This document shows positions 1 to 8,220 of a stretch of 64,000 nt of DNA, piece after piece. Position numbers and translations under genes: made by a program. The stretch's first letter is position 1. The number at the start of each line of letters is the position of its first letter. A model generated the notes under the pieces. The model was not told the origin of the DNA, made no database searches, and was given only the letters and a program-made list of their open reading frames with translations. Source of the DNA: UBA1141 sp963665155 (GTDB lineage: Bacteria; Chloroflexota; Dehalococcoidia; Lucifugimonadales; UBA3495); the NCBI GenBank assembly GCA_963665155.2, contig OY761986.2, forward strand, positions 1,550,001 to 1,614,000. The letters are read 5' to 3'.

Positions 1-544
1 AGAGTTTGTCAATCCAAGCCCTTTCTTCAGGCAGAAATCCCGACGTTGCTTCGTTGGCCTTCGGTCGGGCTAGATCTATTTCCTTATGGGCGGTGTTCAC
101 GTCGCCGCAAATTACGACGTTCTTCCCACTTTCCTTGATACCATCCGCGTATTCGAGGAAGTCGTCGTAGAAATCCATTTTGTATTTTAGTCGCTCAGCG
201 GAGGACTTCCCGTTGGGGAAGTAGACGTTTAGCAGGACGAATTGGCCAAAATCTACGGCCAACACGCGGCCTTCCTTGGAAAACGATTCAACTGGGAAGG
301 TCGATGTTACGGCATCGGGTTTAGACTTGGTAAAAACGGCGACGCCGCTGTATCCCTTCTTCTCTGCGGAAACGAAATATGAAGTGTAGCCCGGTATGGC
401 TTTCAATGCCCCAGGCAACTGGTCTTCCGAGGCCTTGGTCTCTTGAACGCACATGATATCCGGACTTTCGGTGTTCAACCAATCGAGAAACCCTTTTTTA
501 TGGGCGGCTCTAATGCCGTTGACGTTCCAAGATATGATGCGCAA
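1..544 (-). CDS. xthA: Exodeoxyribonuclease III, C-terminally truncated by the window edge
   Basis: Reverse-strand translation starts LRIISWNVNGIRAAHKKGF and continues through VCVQETK-like, KSKPDAV and CGDVNTAHKEIDLARPK segments. These are the metal-binding Asn/Glu and the GDxN motifs of the exonuclease III/AP endonuclease family, which cuts at abasic sites and degrades 3' ends in base excision repair. About 181 residues are visible; family members are about 255-270, so roughly a third lies beyond position 1. I chose the TTG at 544 because AGGTGA lies about 5 bases upstream; an in-frame GTG at 553 is the alternative. The gene is transcribed divergently from the permease at 1002. Identification is secure; the start is not. 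Confidence 0.88.
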   Translation of the reverse strand, partial: MRIISWNVNGIRAAHKKGFLDWLNTESPDIMCVQETKASEDQLPGALKAIPGYTSYFVSAEKKGYSGVAVFTKSKPDAVTSTFPVESFSKEGRVLAVDFGQFVLLNVYFPNGKSSAERLKYKMDFYDDFLEYADGIKESGKNVVICGDVNTAHKEIDLARPKANEATSGFLPEERAWIDKL

Positions 545-803
545 CCGGCTCACCTGCCTCTTCGGCGCTTGACCGCGCAGATCGGACCTGCCTCAACACG
601 CCTAAATATGCTTGTGGCGCCACTAACCTGGCTTTCCTTGCTCCATAGGCATGGCGCCAGGCAGTAGAATACCAGGCTACGCACTTGATTCGCAACCTGA
701 CGGGCTCAGATTAACCGACTTCTTTGATTTTAGAGATAACGCGTCCCGAAAGACGTTGATGGTTGGCCCGAAGGCAAGAAGGGTTCGGTTAGCCGTCAGC
801 TTG

Positions 804-837
804 TTGACACCCTAGCTGGCATGTGTAAACTAGGGTG
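804..837 (+). promoter_or_regulatory. Sigma70-like promoter overlapped by an inverted repeat
   Basis: TTGACA at 804-809 and TAAACT at 826-831 are 16 bases apart, giving a good -35/-10 pair about 165 bases before the permease start at 1002. An 8-base perfect inverted repeat, CACCCTAG at 808-815 and CTAGGGTG at 830-837, overlaps both promoter boxes. There is no T-run, so it is better read as an operator than a terminator. The rest of 545-1001 holds no convincing gene. Confidence 0.5.
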
Positions 838-1001
838 TAGCAATTGCAAGCGGTGCGTCTGATTTACAGAATCAGCCAGGCACAGTTCACTCTGGTGGGT
901 CAGTACGGTCTTTTCCAGTTCGCTTGGTATAGCACGCATGCTGTTGTCTAGGATTTCAAATTTATTCCCAGGCTAACGTTCCAGGTCTGGTTGAGGCGGA
1001 A

Positions 1002-1925
1002 ATGCAGCGATTCATTTTAATGAGATTTGGCCAAGCGATCCTGGCATTCTTTGCCGTTAGTATCATCGTATTCGCTTTGGCGCGAATTACGGGCAATCCC
1101 CTCGACACCATGCTGTCCTTTGAAGCTGGAGCAGACCCGGAACAACGAGCTTTAATTGAAGCATATTGGGGGTTGGACAAGTCGTTGCCGGAGCAATACG
1201 GCAAATTCATTTGGAATGCCATCCATGGGGACTTCGGGGATTCATTTAAATGGCGCTTGCCCGCAAGTGACCTGATACGCAGCCGCCTTGTGAACACATT
1301 CCTACTGGCTGGAATCGCCATTGTAGTCGCAACGGCGATAGCAGTTCCCCTGGGAGTGTTGTCTGCCGTGAAGAAGAACTCCCCATTAGACTATTTTGGG
1401 AAAATCTTAGCCTTAATTGGGCAATCTGCGCCTCCTTTCTGGTTAGGATTGCTTTTAATGTGGATATTCGCAGTCCAGTTGGACCTTGTGCAAACGTCTG
1501 GCAAAGGCGGTATAACGTCGTTTATTCTGCCCGCCACTGCATTGGGGTTGTTCTGGGTTGCGGCATTGATGCGCCTAGTACGGTCTTCCATGCTGGATGT
1601 GTTGGACAGCGAGTACGTGAAGCTAGCCCGCATTAAAGGGCTAGCCGAGTGGAAGGTAATCTGGAAACATGTGCTCCGAAACGCCTCCATCGCGCCACTG
1701 ACATTTTTCGGACTGATCCTTGGTAACTTGCTGCTGGGTTCCGTTTCGATTGAGACCGTTTTCCAGTGGCCTGGCCTGGGATTCCTAGCCTTTGAAGCCG
1801 TGTTCGCAAGGGACTATCCTTTGGTTCAAGGCATAGTCTTAGTCTTCAGTGCGATATTTATAGCGGTAAACCTGCTTGTAGACATTCTCTATGCCTACCT
1901 GGACCCTCGCATCAGGTATCAATAA
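1002..1925 (+). CDS. ABC transporter permease, DppB/OppB type
   Basis: A 307-residue integral membrane protein, normal for the DppB/OppB family. It begins with a membrane helix (about residues 8-28, FGQAILAFFAVSIIVFALARITG), has the family's periplasmic loop with GLDKSLPEQYGKF, and carries the cytoplasmic EAA-like loop that docks on the ATPase (about 200-230, DSEYVKLARIKGLAEWKVIWKHVLRNA). It ends in the typical YAYLDPRIRY. It should form the translocation pore with a DppC partner. GAGGCG precedes the ATG. The matching DppC and ATPases lie 4.1 kb downstream, behind an oppositely oriented binding-protein gene, which is an unusual split. Substrate cannot be told from sequence: peptides, opines or metal chelates are possible. 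Confidence 0.9.
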   Translation: MQRFILMRFGQAILAFFAVSIIVFALARITGNPLDTMLSFEAGADPEQRALIEAYWGLDKSLPEQYGKFIWNAIHGDFGDSFKWRLPASDLIRSRLVNTFLLAGIAIVVATAIAVPLGVLSAVKKNSPLDYFGKILALIGQSAPPFWLGLLLMWIFAVQLDLVQTSGKGGITSFILPATALGLFWVAALMRLVRSSMLDVLDSEYVKLARIKGLAEWKVIWKHVLRNASIAPLTFFGLILGNLLLGSVSIETVFQWPGLGFLAFEAVFARDYPLVQGIVLVFSAIFIAVNLLVDILYAYLDPRIRYQ

Positions 1926-2003
1926 CCGTAGCTCGGTTATTAGCCACATCCACTGGGGTAGCCTCAACCGAGATTTTGGTTAATCCTGGGTCATACAAAA
2001 ATA

Positions 2004-2034
2004 AAAAACACCCGTTGCTGACGGGTGTTTTTTT
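2004..2034 (+). terminator. Rho-independent terminator after the permease gene
   Basis: Stem ACACCCGT (2008-2015) and ACGGGTGT (2021-2028), loop TGCTG, followed by seven T. It lies about 80 bases after the permease stop. An A-run on the left side could let it work in both directions. Confidence 0.85.
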
Positions 2035-2040
2035 GTGCCA

Positions 2041-3054
2041 CCACTAGGCCGATTGGAGCAGGCGAACCCATAGGATCTACCATTTCATTAGTTTAAGCAG
2101 CCCTTGGTCAACAAACACAATTGGTCCTAACCAACGATACTGGAGACAGCGTTCTCTGCATTCTACGCTCCAATCCTGATGCTCTATTCGAAGCGGCAAG
2201 TTTCATAGTATTTCACGCTCCAATCCCAAAACTTTATTCATCGCCAGCAACATCCATGGTGTGCTGAGCTTCAGCCCGATGGAGATGCCCGTTGCCGAAG
2301 TCGTCCAATTCCGGCATCCACTCCATTTCATAAGACCTCTTTGCTGATGACACCTTTGACATCGTCTTGCTTTTCATTCCTCCAGAACGTCCTGACGATG
2401 GCGCAGCCCGGTTCGCTTAGCGCTACAGAGCGCATACGCTAGAAAGACCCAGTCCCTCTTCACAAGTCGGCACAGTTGCGGACCGCTGAAGGACAGGTAG
2501 CTGACCTTCAGCCCAGACGTTCGTCCGAGCCCTTCACCAGCGATGCAGATTGACAACTCCACTCGCATTGATTGGATCAGCCCATTGCACCGCTCCGAGG
2601 TGATCGCTTGAGCCTACCGCTCATTTCCACATAGTTGCACCGCCATGAGGTAAGCGTTTGAGCCTACCAATCGGTTCCACAAAACTGCACCGCCGGGTGA
2701 CCACCGAAGTCACCAAGGCTACAAACACGCGGAACAGACCATGATCGCGCAGATGATTATTCGTCGCCGCTGGCTTGAGGTGCTAGGGGGAAAAGCCAGG
2801 ATGGCGAGCCATCGTAATTACGCGGAAGCAAGGGGTTTGACAATGGTCGGGAAGCAACAACCGTCGTCGAAGGTATCCTCTCCTCTAGACTTGTTGGCGA
2901 CCCAGGTTCGAGTTATGAGGCTAGTGAACCAGTGGATTAGCACACGTCGATCGCAGCACTCGTGGTGGGCACCGTCACAGTTTCTCTGTGTTGGGCCAGG
3001 TCCCAGTTTCCCAGTGTTGGCGCGGACTTGCCACTGAACACTCCACAAATAAAT
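2041..3054. other. Gene-free interval of about 1 kb with degenerate repeats
   Basis: No frame here has a recognisable protein or good start signals. Two related stretches, ACGCTCCAATCC, occur near 2165 and 2218. At 2585-2693 a unit of about 50 bases beginning TTGCACCGC is repeated two and a half times with drift, sharing GAGCCTACC and TTCCACA. Repeats of this kind are common at the ends of old insertion sequences (IS21-like ends are one possibility), so this may be a decayed mobile element. The family assignment is a guess. Confidence 0.4.
2585..2693. repeat. Short imperfect direct repeats, period about 50
   Basis: Units start TTGCACCGC (2585), TTGCACCGC (2635) and CTGCACCGC (2686). Within each full unit the order GAGG, then GCTTGAGCCTACC or GTTTGAGCCTACC, then TTCCACA is kept. 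No spacer regularity supports a CRISPR. It may be a relic IS end. Confidence 0.45.
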
Positions 3055-3086
3055 CGAGGGGCGAACCCGTTTGGGTTCGCCCCTCG
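3055..3086 (-). terminator. Rho-independent terminator of the binding-protein gene
   Basis: Perfect 14-base stem CGAGGGGCGAACCC / GGGTTCGCCCCTCG with a 4-base loop. On the minus strand it is followed by ATTTATTT. It lies about 45 bases after the stop of the gene at 3132-4994. Confidence 0.85.
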
Positions 3087-3131
3087 AAAAGTTAACCATG
3101 CTGCACAGAAACCGTGCTGACCAAGTCTACC

Positions 3132-4994
3132 TTAGTTTAAGCAAGGCTCCGGCGTCGTGCAGGCTGTGATCAGATCAAAGTGACCGTAGTTGGCCCCATC
3201 AGAGCCTGGGAAAGGCCATTGATCTACAATGTTTGGATTCACTGCCCACTCGATGAAGATATATACCAGAGGAGCCTGGGTGTATTCGCCATATAAGTAG
3301 TCGCCCATCTCACGCTGGATCCTGTCACGATCGTCCAGATCCACCGCTTGTTGCAACTCAGCAAAAATTGCATCGGTCGTTGGGTCATTATAGAGCGCCA
3401 ACGGGTTGGTGGAGCGGTAGAAGAGACTCAACTGGGCGAACACCGTCTTAAAGGAAGGTGGAGGCGTCCATATTCCAACGGCCTCGGGTTTATGGTCTCT
3501 CCAAGCTGCGAAGAAATTGGACCACTCCCACTCTTCCAAAGTCATCTCAATTCCCACGTCCCTAAGCATGACCTCCAATGCTTGCATGAGGTCAGCGGCC
3601 TCCGGGAACCCGAAGATGTTCATCAAGATGCCCTTGATCTGGACGGGGTTGTCGGGGCCGTAACCGGCCTCGGCTAGAAGGGCTCGTGCCTTTTCCGGGT
3701 CGTAACCATAGTTCTCTTCGTAATTGGTCATCCAGTCCTGGTTCCAACCAGGTAGGTTGTCATAGTAGCCAACCTGAGGGCTGAGGGTGACCCGACCAGC
3801 GAACAGGGTGTCGATGATCGTTTCCCGGTCAATTGCCCGGTTAAACGCTTCTCTGACCTTTTTGTTCGTCAATGGGTAGTCGGGGAATGCCCAGGGATCG
3901 GTGAAGTCGCCAGGGGCACCTGGCCACAGGCCGTTGAATGCCACAGCCACTTGGTTACCAGGGAAATTGCTCTTAATGATCTTCATACCGTGGTCTGCTA
4001 CCGCGGCATCAGCCAAGTCCCGGGTCAGCTCGGTCATATGAATCTCTTCGGCCAAAAGACCGGCGTTCCGGGTAGCTGCCTCTTTAATCCATCGCAAATC
4101 TACTTTGGCGAAGTCGGGCGCCGGGTCGTTACGCCGCCAGTGGTCGTCCAGTCGGTCGTACGTTATGTTGACGCCAAAGGTTCGACCGGTGTAGCGATAA
4201 GGCCCGGTACCGATGATGTCGTCTTCGTAGGCTTCGTCGCCACCGTCGTCCCACTGCGCCTTGCTCATCATCAAGCCTGCGCCGCTGGGAGCGATGTAGA
4301 ATAGATAGTCAGGATTGGGGTTCCTGAGTTTCAGCATGATCTCGTAGTCGTTGATGATCTTGCTGTTGTCTAAGTCGATCTCCCTCCAGTCGGTTACATA
4401 CCCGAGAAGAGAGTCGTCCCTGGAGTTCATCGTCCAACTGTGGAGCACATCCGCTGTTGTGAATTCTCCCCAGTTTTCGTGCCACTGAACGCCTTCTTCC
4501 AAGAAGAACGTCCACTCGGTGCCATCTTCGCTCAGTTCCCAACTTTTAGCTAATTCCGGCACCCAAAGATTGGTCTTGGGGTCAATATCCACCAGTACTT
4601 CGTTAGTCAAGTCGAACTGCTGGTGGTGGTCAACCGACCCGTTCCAGAACAGGTTGGTCTCCCCAGCAGCCGGGTCCACCGACAGGACTAGGGTTTCTAC
4701 TTTAGGTTCGCCCCGGGGCTCTGCCGGCGCTTCCGTGGCCACTGGCCGAGGGGTTGCTGCTTCGGAGGCCTCCGAAGTGGCCGTGGGCCTAAAGGCCGGG
4801 GCCGACTGAGTGGCCGCAGGTGCGGTGGTTGCCGCTGCCGGGGCTGTTGTCGCAGCCGGTGGGGCAGATGTTGCTGGCACAGCGGTAGACGTTGGATCAC
4901 TGCCGCAAGCAACTACTACAAAAAAAAGCAGCAGCGCTATAGACGGGATCAGAAATTTAGGGCTGAGATACCTAGGTATTAACCGATGTTTCAT
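3132..4994 (-). CDS. Extracellular solute-binding lipoprotein, family 5 (Opp/Dpp type)
   Basis: A 620-residue exported binding protein. The N-terminus is a lipoprotein signal: basic start, hydrophobic core (about 13-27) and a VVAC lipobox with Cys30. It is followed by a Pro/Ala/Thr-rich tether (about 32-90) that would space the domain from the membrane. The mature part has family 5 hallmarks: the WxLSEDGTEWTFFLEEGVQWHE block, GTGPYRY, and KKVREAFNRAIDRE. It captures the substrate outside the cell and delivers it to the permease pair. GGGAGGG lies 9 bases before the ATG. It is monocistronic and divergent from the permease-ATPase operon at 6056. Ligand unknown. Confidence 0.92.
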   Translation of the reverse strand: MKHRLIPRYLSPKFLIPSIALLLFFVVVACGSDPTSTAVPATSAPPAATTAPAAATTAPAATQSAPAFRPTATSEASEAATPRPVATEAPAEPRGEPKVETLVLSVDPAAGETNLFWNGSVDHHQQFDLTNEVLVDIDPKTNLWVPELAKSWELSEDGTEWTFFLEEGVQWHENWGEFTTADVLHSWTMNSRDDSLLGYVTDWREIDLDNSKIINDYEIMLKLRNPNPDYLFYIAPSGAGLMMSKAQWDDGGDEAYEDDIIGTGPYRYTGRTFGVNITYDRLDDHWRRNDPAPDFAKVDLRWIKEAATRNAGLLAEEIHMTELTRDLADAAVADHGMKIIKSNFPGNQVAVAFNGLWPGAPGDFTDPWAFPDYPLTNKKVREAFNRAIDRETIIDTLFAGRVTLSPQVGYYDNLPGWNQDWMTNYEENYGYDPEKARALLAEAGYGPDNPVQIKGILMNIFGFPEAADLMQALEVMLRDVGIEMTLEEWEWSNFFAAWRDHKPEAVGIWTPPPSFKTVFAQLSLFYRSTNPLALYNDPTTDAIFAELQQAVDLDDRDRIQREMGDYLYGEYTQAPLVYIFIEWAVNPNIVDQWPFPGSDGANYGHFDLITACTTPEPCLN

Positions 4995-5328
4995 TCCGAG
5001 CTACCCTCCCGTAAATCTTGCGGCCAAAGCTCCAACAGCGTTTTATTTAGTTGCCGATTGGTCTCTCTGACGCGACTAAACCAAGGCCGTAATCCATGTC
5101 TGATCCAAACACTGGCGCCTGAGCCGCACCTATGCAAAGCGCATAACAGTAGCACGACTAGCGCATATGTAATGGCTAGACTGCCGCAATCTAGCAAAAT
5201 TAAGGTAAGCTGTCAATCCTCAACGCACGCGCAACGAGCACAAATCAAATACCAAGTTTCATCTCTTGCAGGTGTTGCAAAGTTTACATCTATACTATTT
5301 ATCCTTAAATCTCTACTATTAATCAGTG

Positions 5329-5352
5329 AATCAATTAGTGAACTAATTGATT
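5329..5352. promoter_or_regulatory. AT-rich palindrome, candidate operator
   Basis: AATCAATTAG (5329-5338) and CTAATTGATT (5343-5352) are perfect inverted repeats around TGAA. The core TTAG-N4-CTAA resembles MarR/TetR-type operators in style. Three extra T follow, so a weak terminator is the alternative. It lies between the divergent binding-protein and permease genes. Confidence 0.35.
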
Positions 5353-5977
5353 TTTGGCCCTATCGACTGCTTGAGTGTCTGACCACTGGTTGATTGAGGA
5401 CCTTAACCGAGCACCGGCCAGCTAAACTGCGACAAGAAACCCACCAAACACCAAACTTTGGTCACCTGCCCTAAGTTTGATAATCAAGTTCTTTCGGCGC
5501 CACCCTCAGCATTTCAATTCCGAGCGAACAGGCCAAATACAATTATGCGAAGTCCTCAACGGTCGACGAAAACCATAGCAGTCGGATGAATGGCAATGAT
5601 ATTGCAATGATCAGTTCTATTTCTTTAATTAATCTTCAATTTGATTAAACCCCAATCTGAGGCTTTTTACGCACGGACGTGAAGGCACCGTAACGAAAGC
5701 TGAAATTGGCCTACAGCAGCTCACCTGAGTTTCGTCTTATTAGGCCACTTGACCGGGAACGATGGGAAGGGATTTGTTGACAGCTATGAGTAATATTTGT
5801 AAAGTATCCTCAGTCGATCAGGCAGCGCTACCTGACTTACCAAGTTTTGTATCTGGCGATACACGCTGGATTCGTCTACAGGTCCTCCTCCATGTAACTT
5901 TGATAATATGCGGCTTTGATCTGTAGTCCGGTAATTTATAGAGTCTGTTCAGGCCGGAGCGGTGCGGATTCTGGTTT

Positions 5978-6025
5978 TCGGCATAAAACACCCTAAACGC
6001 CCGATCGGCATCAAACACCCTAAAC
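5978..6025 (+). repeat. Tandem direct repeat just upstream of the DppC gene
   Basis: Two 21-base units at 5978-5998 and 6005-6025 differ at one base (TCGGCATMAAACACCCTAAAC), period 27. They end 30 bases before the ATG at 6056. The ACACCCTA core also occurs in the inverted repeat over the promoter of the other permease gene (807-814). A shared regulator binding site is an inference. Confidence 0.45.
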
Positions 6026-6055
6026 ACCTGTAATGAATAGGATTTTCGTTTTTCT

Positions 6056-7135
6056 ATGGCAGCAGAAGTAATCGCAAAAAGACCCTGGTACTCGCCACCA
6101 CGCCTGCTCCGCGGGATAGCTGAAGTCAACCGCTACCCAGTATTGCCCATGGCCGTACTATTGATAGTGATGGTGATCCCAGCTATCTTCGCCCCCTTAA
6201 TCGCTCCACATGGACCCAAAGAGGGAGACCTGAAACTGCGTTTGCTACCACCTTCTTGGGTTGGCGAAAAGACCACGGTAAAGACCGTAGTGGAATTGAT
6301 CAATGCTAGCAACAGGGAAAACGAGGTGCGCCTTTCGGACGCCTTAACTCAGGTTAAAATCGGAAAGGCCCAAATAATCACCCCTGGATCTGAAGATTCA
6401 GACCGTCTCGTGGTAGCCGGTGACCAGATAGAAATTATTACCACTCCCGGCGGTCAATCGACTTTCCTGCTTGGAACGGACAAAGTCGGTAGAGATATCC
6501 TCAGCCGGATAATTTACGGCTCAAGAATTTCAATCATCGTTGCGGCAATCGCCATAGTGATCGCAGGCACAATTGGCACGACATTGGGAATTACGGCTGG
6601 CTATTTCGGCGGATGGGTAGACGCCCTCATTATGCGTCTCGTGGACATTTCCCTCTCTATACCTATTATATTAATGGCATTGGTTTTGGTGGCCGCCTTG
6701 GGGGCCAGCTTCAAAACGATTGTGATAGTCCTCATAATATTCCTTTGGGCGCAGTACGCCAGGCAGGCCCGAGGTGAGACCCTGACTGTCCGCGTGCAGG
6801 ATTACGTAGCTAGAGCCAAGGTTTCAGGGGCTTCCAATGCGCGGATAATGGTCCGCCATGTCTTCCCCAACGTATTTAACAGCTTGGTCGTGTTGGCCAC
6901 GCTTCAAGTCGGATTTGTAATTATTCTGGAGTCAACGTTGAGTTTCTTGGGAGCAGGCATTCCCAGGCCCCAGCCAGCTTGGGGGTTGATGGTTGCCGAC
7001 GGACGGGAGTTGATTATCACCCACTGGTGGGTTTCCCTATTCCCTGGAGTGGCAATAATGCTGGTAGTTATGTCGATGAATTTAATGGGTGACTGGCTGC
7101 GAGATCGGTTGGATCCCAAACAGAGGCAGGTGTAA
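6056..7135 (+). CDS. ABC transporter permease, DppC/OppC type
   Basis: A 359-residue inner-membrane permease. TM1 is at about 27-50 (VLPMAVLLIVMVIPAIFAPL), followed by the family's LGTDKVGRDILSRIIYGSRIS block at about 139-160. Further helices and the EAA loop (DYVARAKVSGASNARIMVRHVFPN) that contacts the ATPase come next, and the protein ends GDWLRDRLDPK. Usual members are about 280-310 residues. The extra length is a hydrophilic segment at about 62-135 between TM1 and the conserved block, so it would be outside the membrane. It heads an operon with two ATPases. Confidence 0.92.
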   Translation: MAAEVIAKRPWYSPPRLLRGIAEVNRYPVLPMAVLLIVMVIPAIFAPLIAPHGPKEGDLKLRLLPPSWVGEKTTVKTVVELINASNRENEVRLSDALTQVKIGKAQIITPGSEDSDRLVVAGDQIEIITTPGGQSTFLLGTDKVGRDILSRIIYGSRISIIVAAIAIVIAGTIGTTLGITAGYFGGWVDALIMRLVDISLSIPIILMALVLVAALGASFKTIVIVLIIFLWAQYARQARGETLTVRVQDYVARAKVSGASNARIMVRHVFPNVFNSLVVLATLQVGFVIILESTLSFLGAGIPRPQPAWGLMVADGRELIITHWWVSLFPGVAIMLVVMSMNLMGDWLRDRLDPKQRQV

Positions 7136-7138
7136 TCA

Positions 7139-8218
7139 ATCGCTACTAAAATTGGTGAAACGGTCCTGGATGTCAAAGACCTACACACTTATTTTTTCAA
7201 TCGCTGGGGCACAACCAAAGCGGTAGATGGGGTAAGTTTTTCGCTACGGGAAGGTGAAACACTAGGCATTGTTGGCGAGTCTGGTTGCGGAAAAACAATG
7301 ACCGCCCTGTCATTGTTGCGCCTGATTCCAAAACCAGCCGCCCGTATCGTTTCCGGGGAAATTATTCTCGACGGTGAGGATATTGTTCCCAAATCCGACA
7401 AAGAAATGCGGAATGTACGTGGCCGCAAGATTTCTATGATATTGCAGGACCCTCAGACCTCCCTCAACCCAGTGTTTACCATTGGTAATCAGGTCATGGA
7501 GGCACTGGGGATATATCAACATTCTAACAAGAAAGACATGATAACCCGGGCTATTGCCGCCTTAAGGAACGTGAGAGTAGCTGCCCCCGAGCGCAGGTTG
7601 GAAGACTTCCCGCACCAAATGAGCGGTGGTATGAAGCAGCGTGTGATCGGCGCCATAGCTATTTCTTCTTCTCCCAAGGTGATCATTGCCGACGAACCCA
7701 CCACTGCTCTGGACGTAACAATCCAACTCCAATATCTAAGGCTATTGAAAGATATTCAGGCTGAGACTGGTCTAGCGATAATATTTATAACCCACGACTT
7801 TGGCATCGTGGCCCGTATGTGCGACCGAGTCGCCGTAATGTACGCTGGCCGGGTTGTCGAGAGCGCCGATGTCCGGGACCTGTTCAACAAACCTGGCCAT
7901 CCTTACACCCAAGCTCTGATGGCTTCGGTCCCTCAAATGGACCGTACAGATCGGCTATTCGCGATTGACGGTCAACCGCCAGCGTTGTATGCGCTGCCCG
8001 AAGGATGCCGGTTCGCCGCACGATGTTCCTACGCCAAAGACATTTGCCGACGAGAATATCCGCCTGAGACCATCATCGATAAAGACCATACCGCCCACTG
8101 TTGGATGCTTGATCCGTCTTGGGAAGATATGTCAAGTGACGGCGTTCCAAGCTCCTCGGCAGTACCAGCGATAGATATGGCAGAGGCATCTGCGACACCC
8201 GAACCGGCGGCTGAGTAA
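7139..8218 (+). CDS. ABC transporter ATP-binding protein, DppD/OppD type, with apparent AUC start
   Basis: The ATPase powering the importer. Walker A GESGCGKT, Q-loop LQDPQTSLNP, signature MSGGMKQRV, Walker B VIIADEPTTALD and the H-loop THD are all present. The C-terminal Opp/Dpp extension has the cysteine motif CRFAARCSYAKDIC. The first in-frame ATG (7298) lies inside Walker A and would destroy it. The coding signal runs back to just after the preceding stop (7133-7135) with no ATG, GTG or TTG. The best start is ATC at 7139, 8 bases after AGAGGCAGG and followed by GCTACTAAA. That gives 359 residues, normal for the family. The coding frame is certain; the start codon is inferred. Confidence 0.85.
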   Translation: MATKIGETVLDVKDLHTYFFNRWGTTKAVDGVSFSLREGETLGIVGESGCGKTMTALSLLRLIPKPAARIVSGEIILDGEDIVPKSDKEMRNVRGRKISMILQDPQTSLNPVFTIGNQVMEALGIYQHSNKKDMITRAIAALRNVRVAAPERRLEDFPHQMSGGMKQRVIGAIAISSSPKVIIADEPTTALDVTIQLQYLRLLKDIQAETGLAIIFITHDFGIVARMCDRVAVMYAGRVVESADVRDLFNKPGHPYTQALMASVPQMDRTDRLFAIDGQPPALYALPEGCRFAARCSYAKDICRREYPPETIIDKDHTAHCWMLDPSWEDMSSDGVPSSSAVPAIDMAEASATPEPAAE

Positions 8219-8220
8219 AC

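Larger units (their letters stand above)
4995..6055. other. Gene-free interval of about 1.06 kb between divergent transporter genes
   Basis: No frame looks coding; a 103-codon reverse frame near 5818-6129 has no family features and overlaps a real gene. The stretch around 5265-5355 is AT-rich and holds a strong palindrome. A tandem repeat lies just before the DppC gene. Together these suggest a regulatory region for both transcription units. Confidence 0.5.

Noticed and set aside
2374..3099. Several 60-98 codon frames on both strands in the 2.3-3.1 kb gap
   Set aside because: Mutually overlapping, without start signals or recognisable domains.
5818..6129. Reverse frame of 103 codons
   Set aside because: It overlaps the start of the real permease gene and has no motifs; composition is unlike neighbouring genes.
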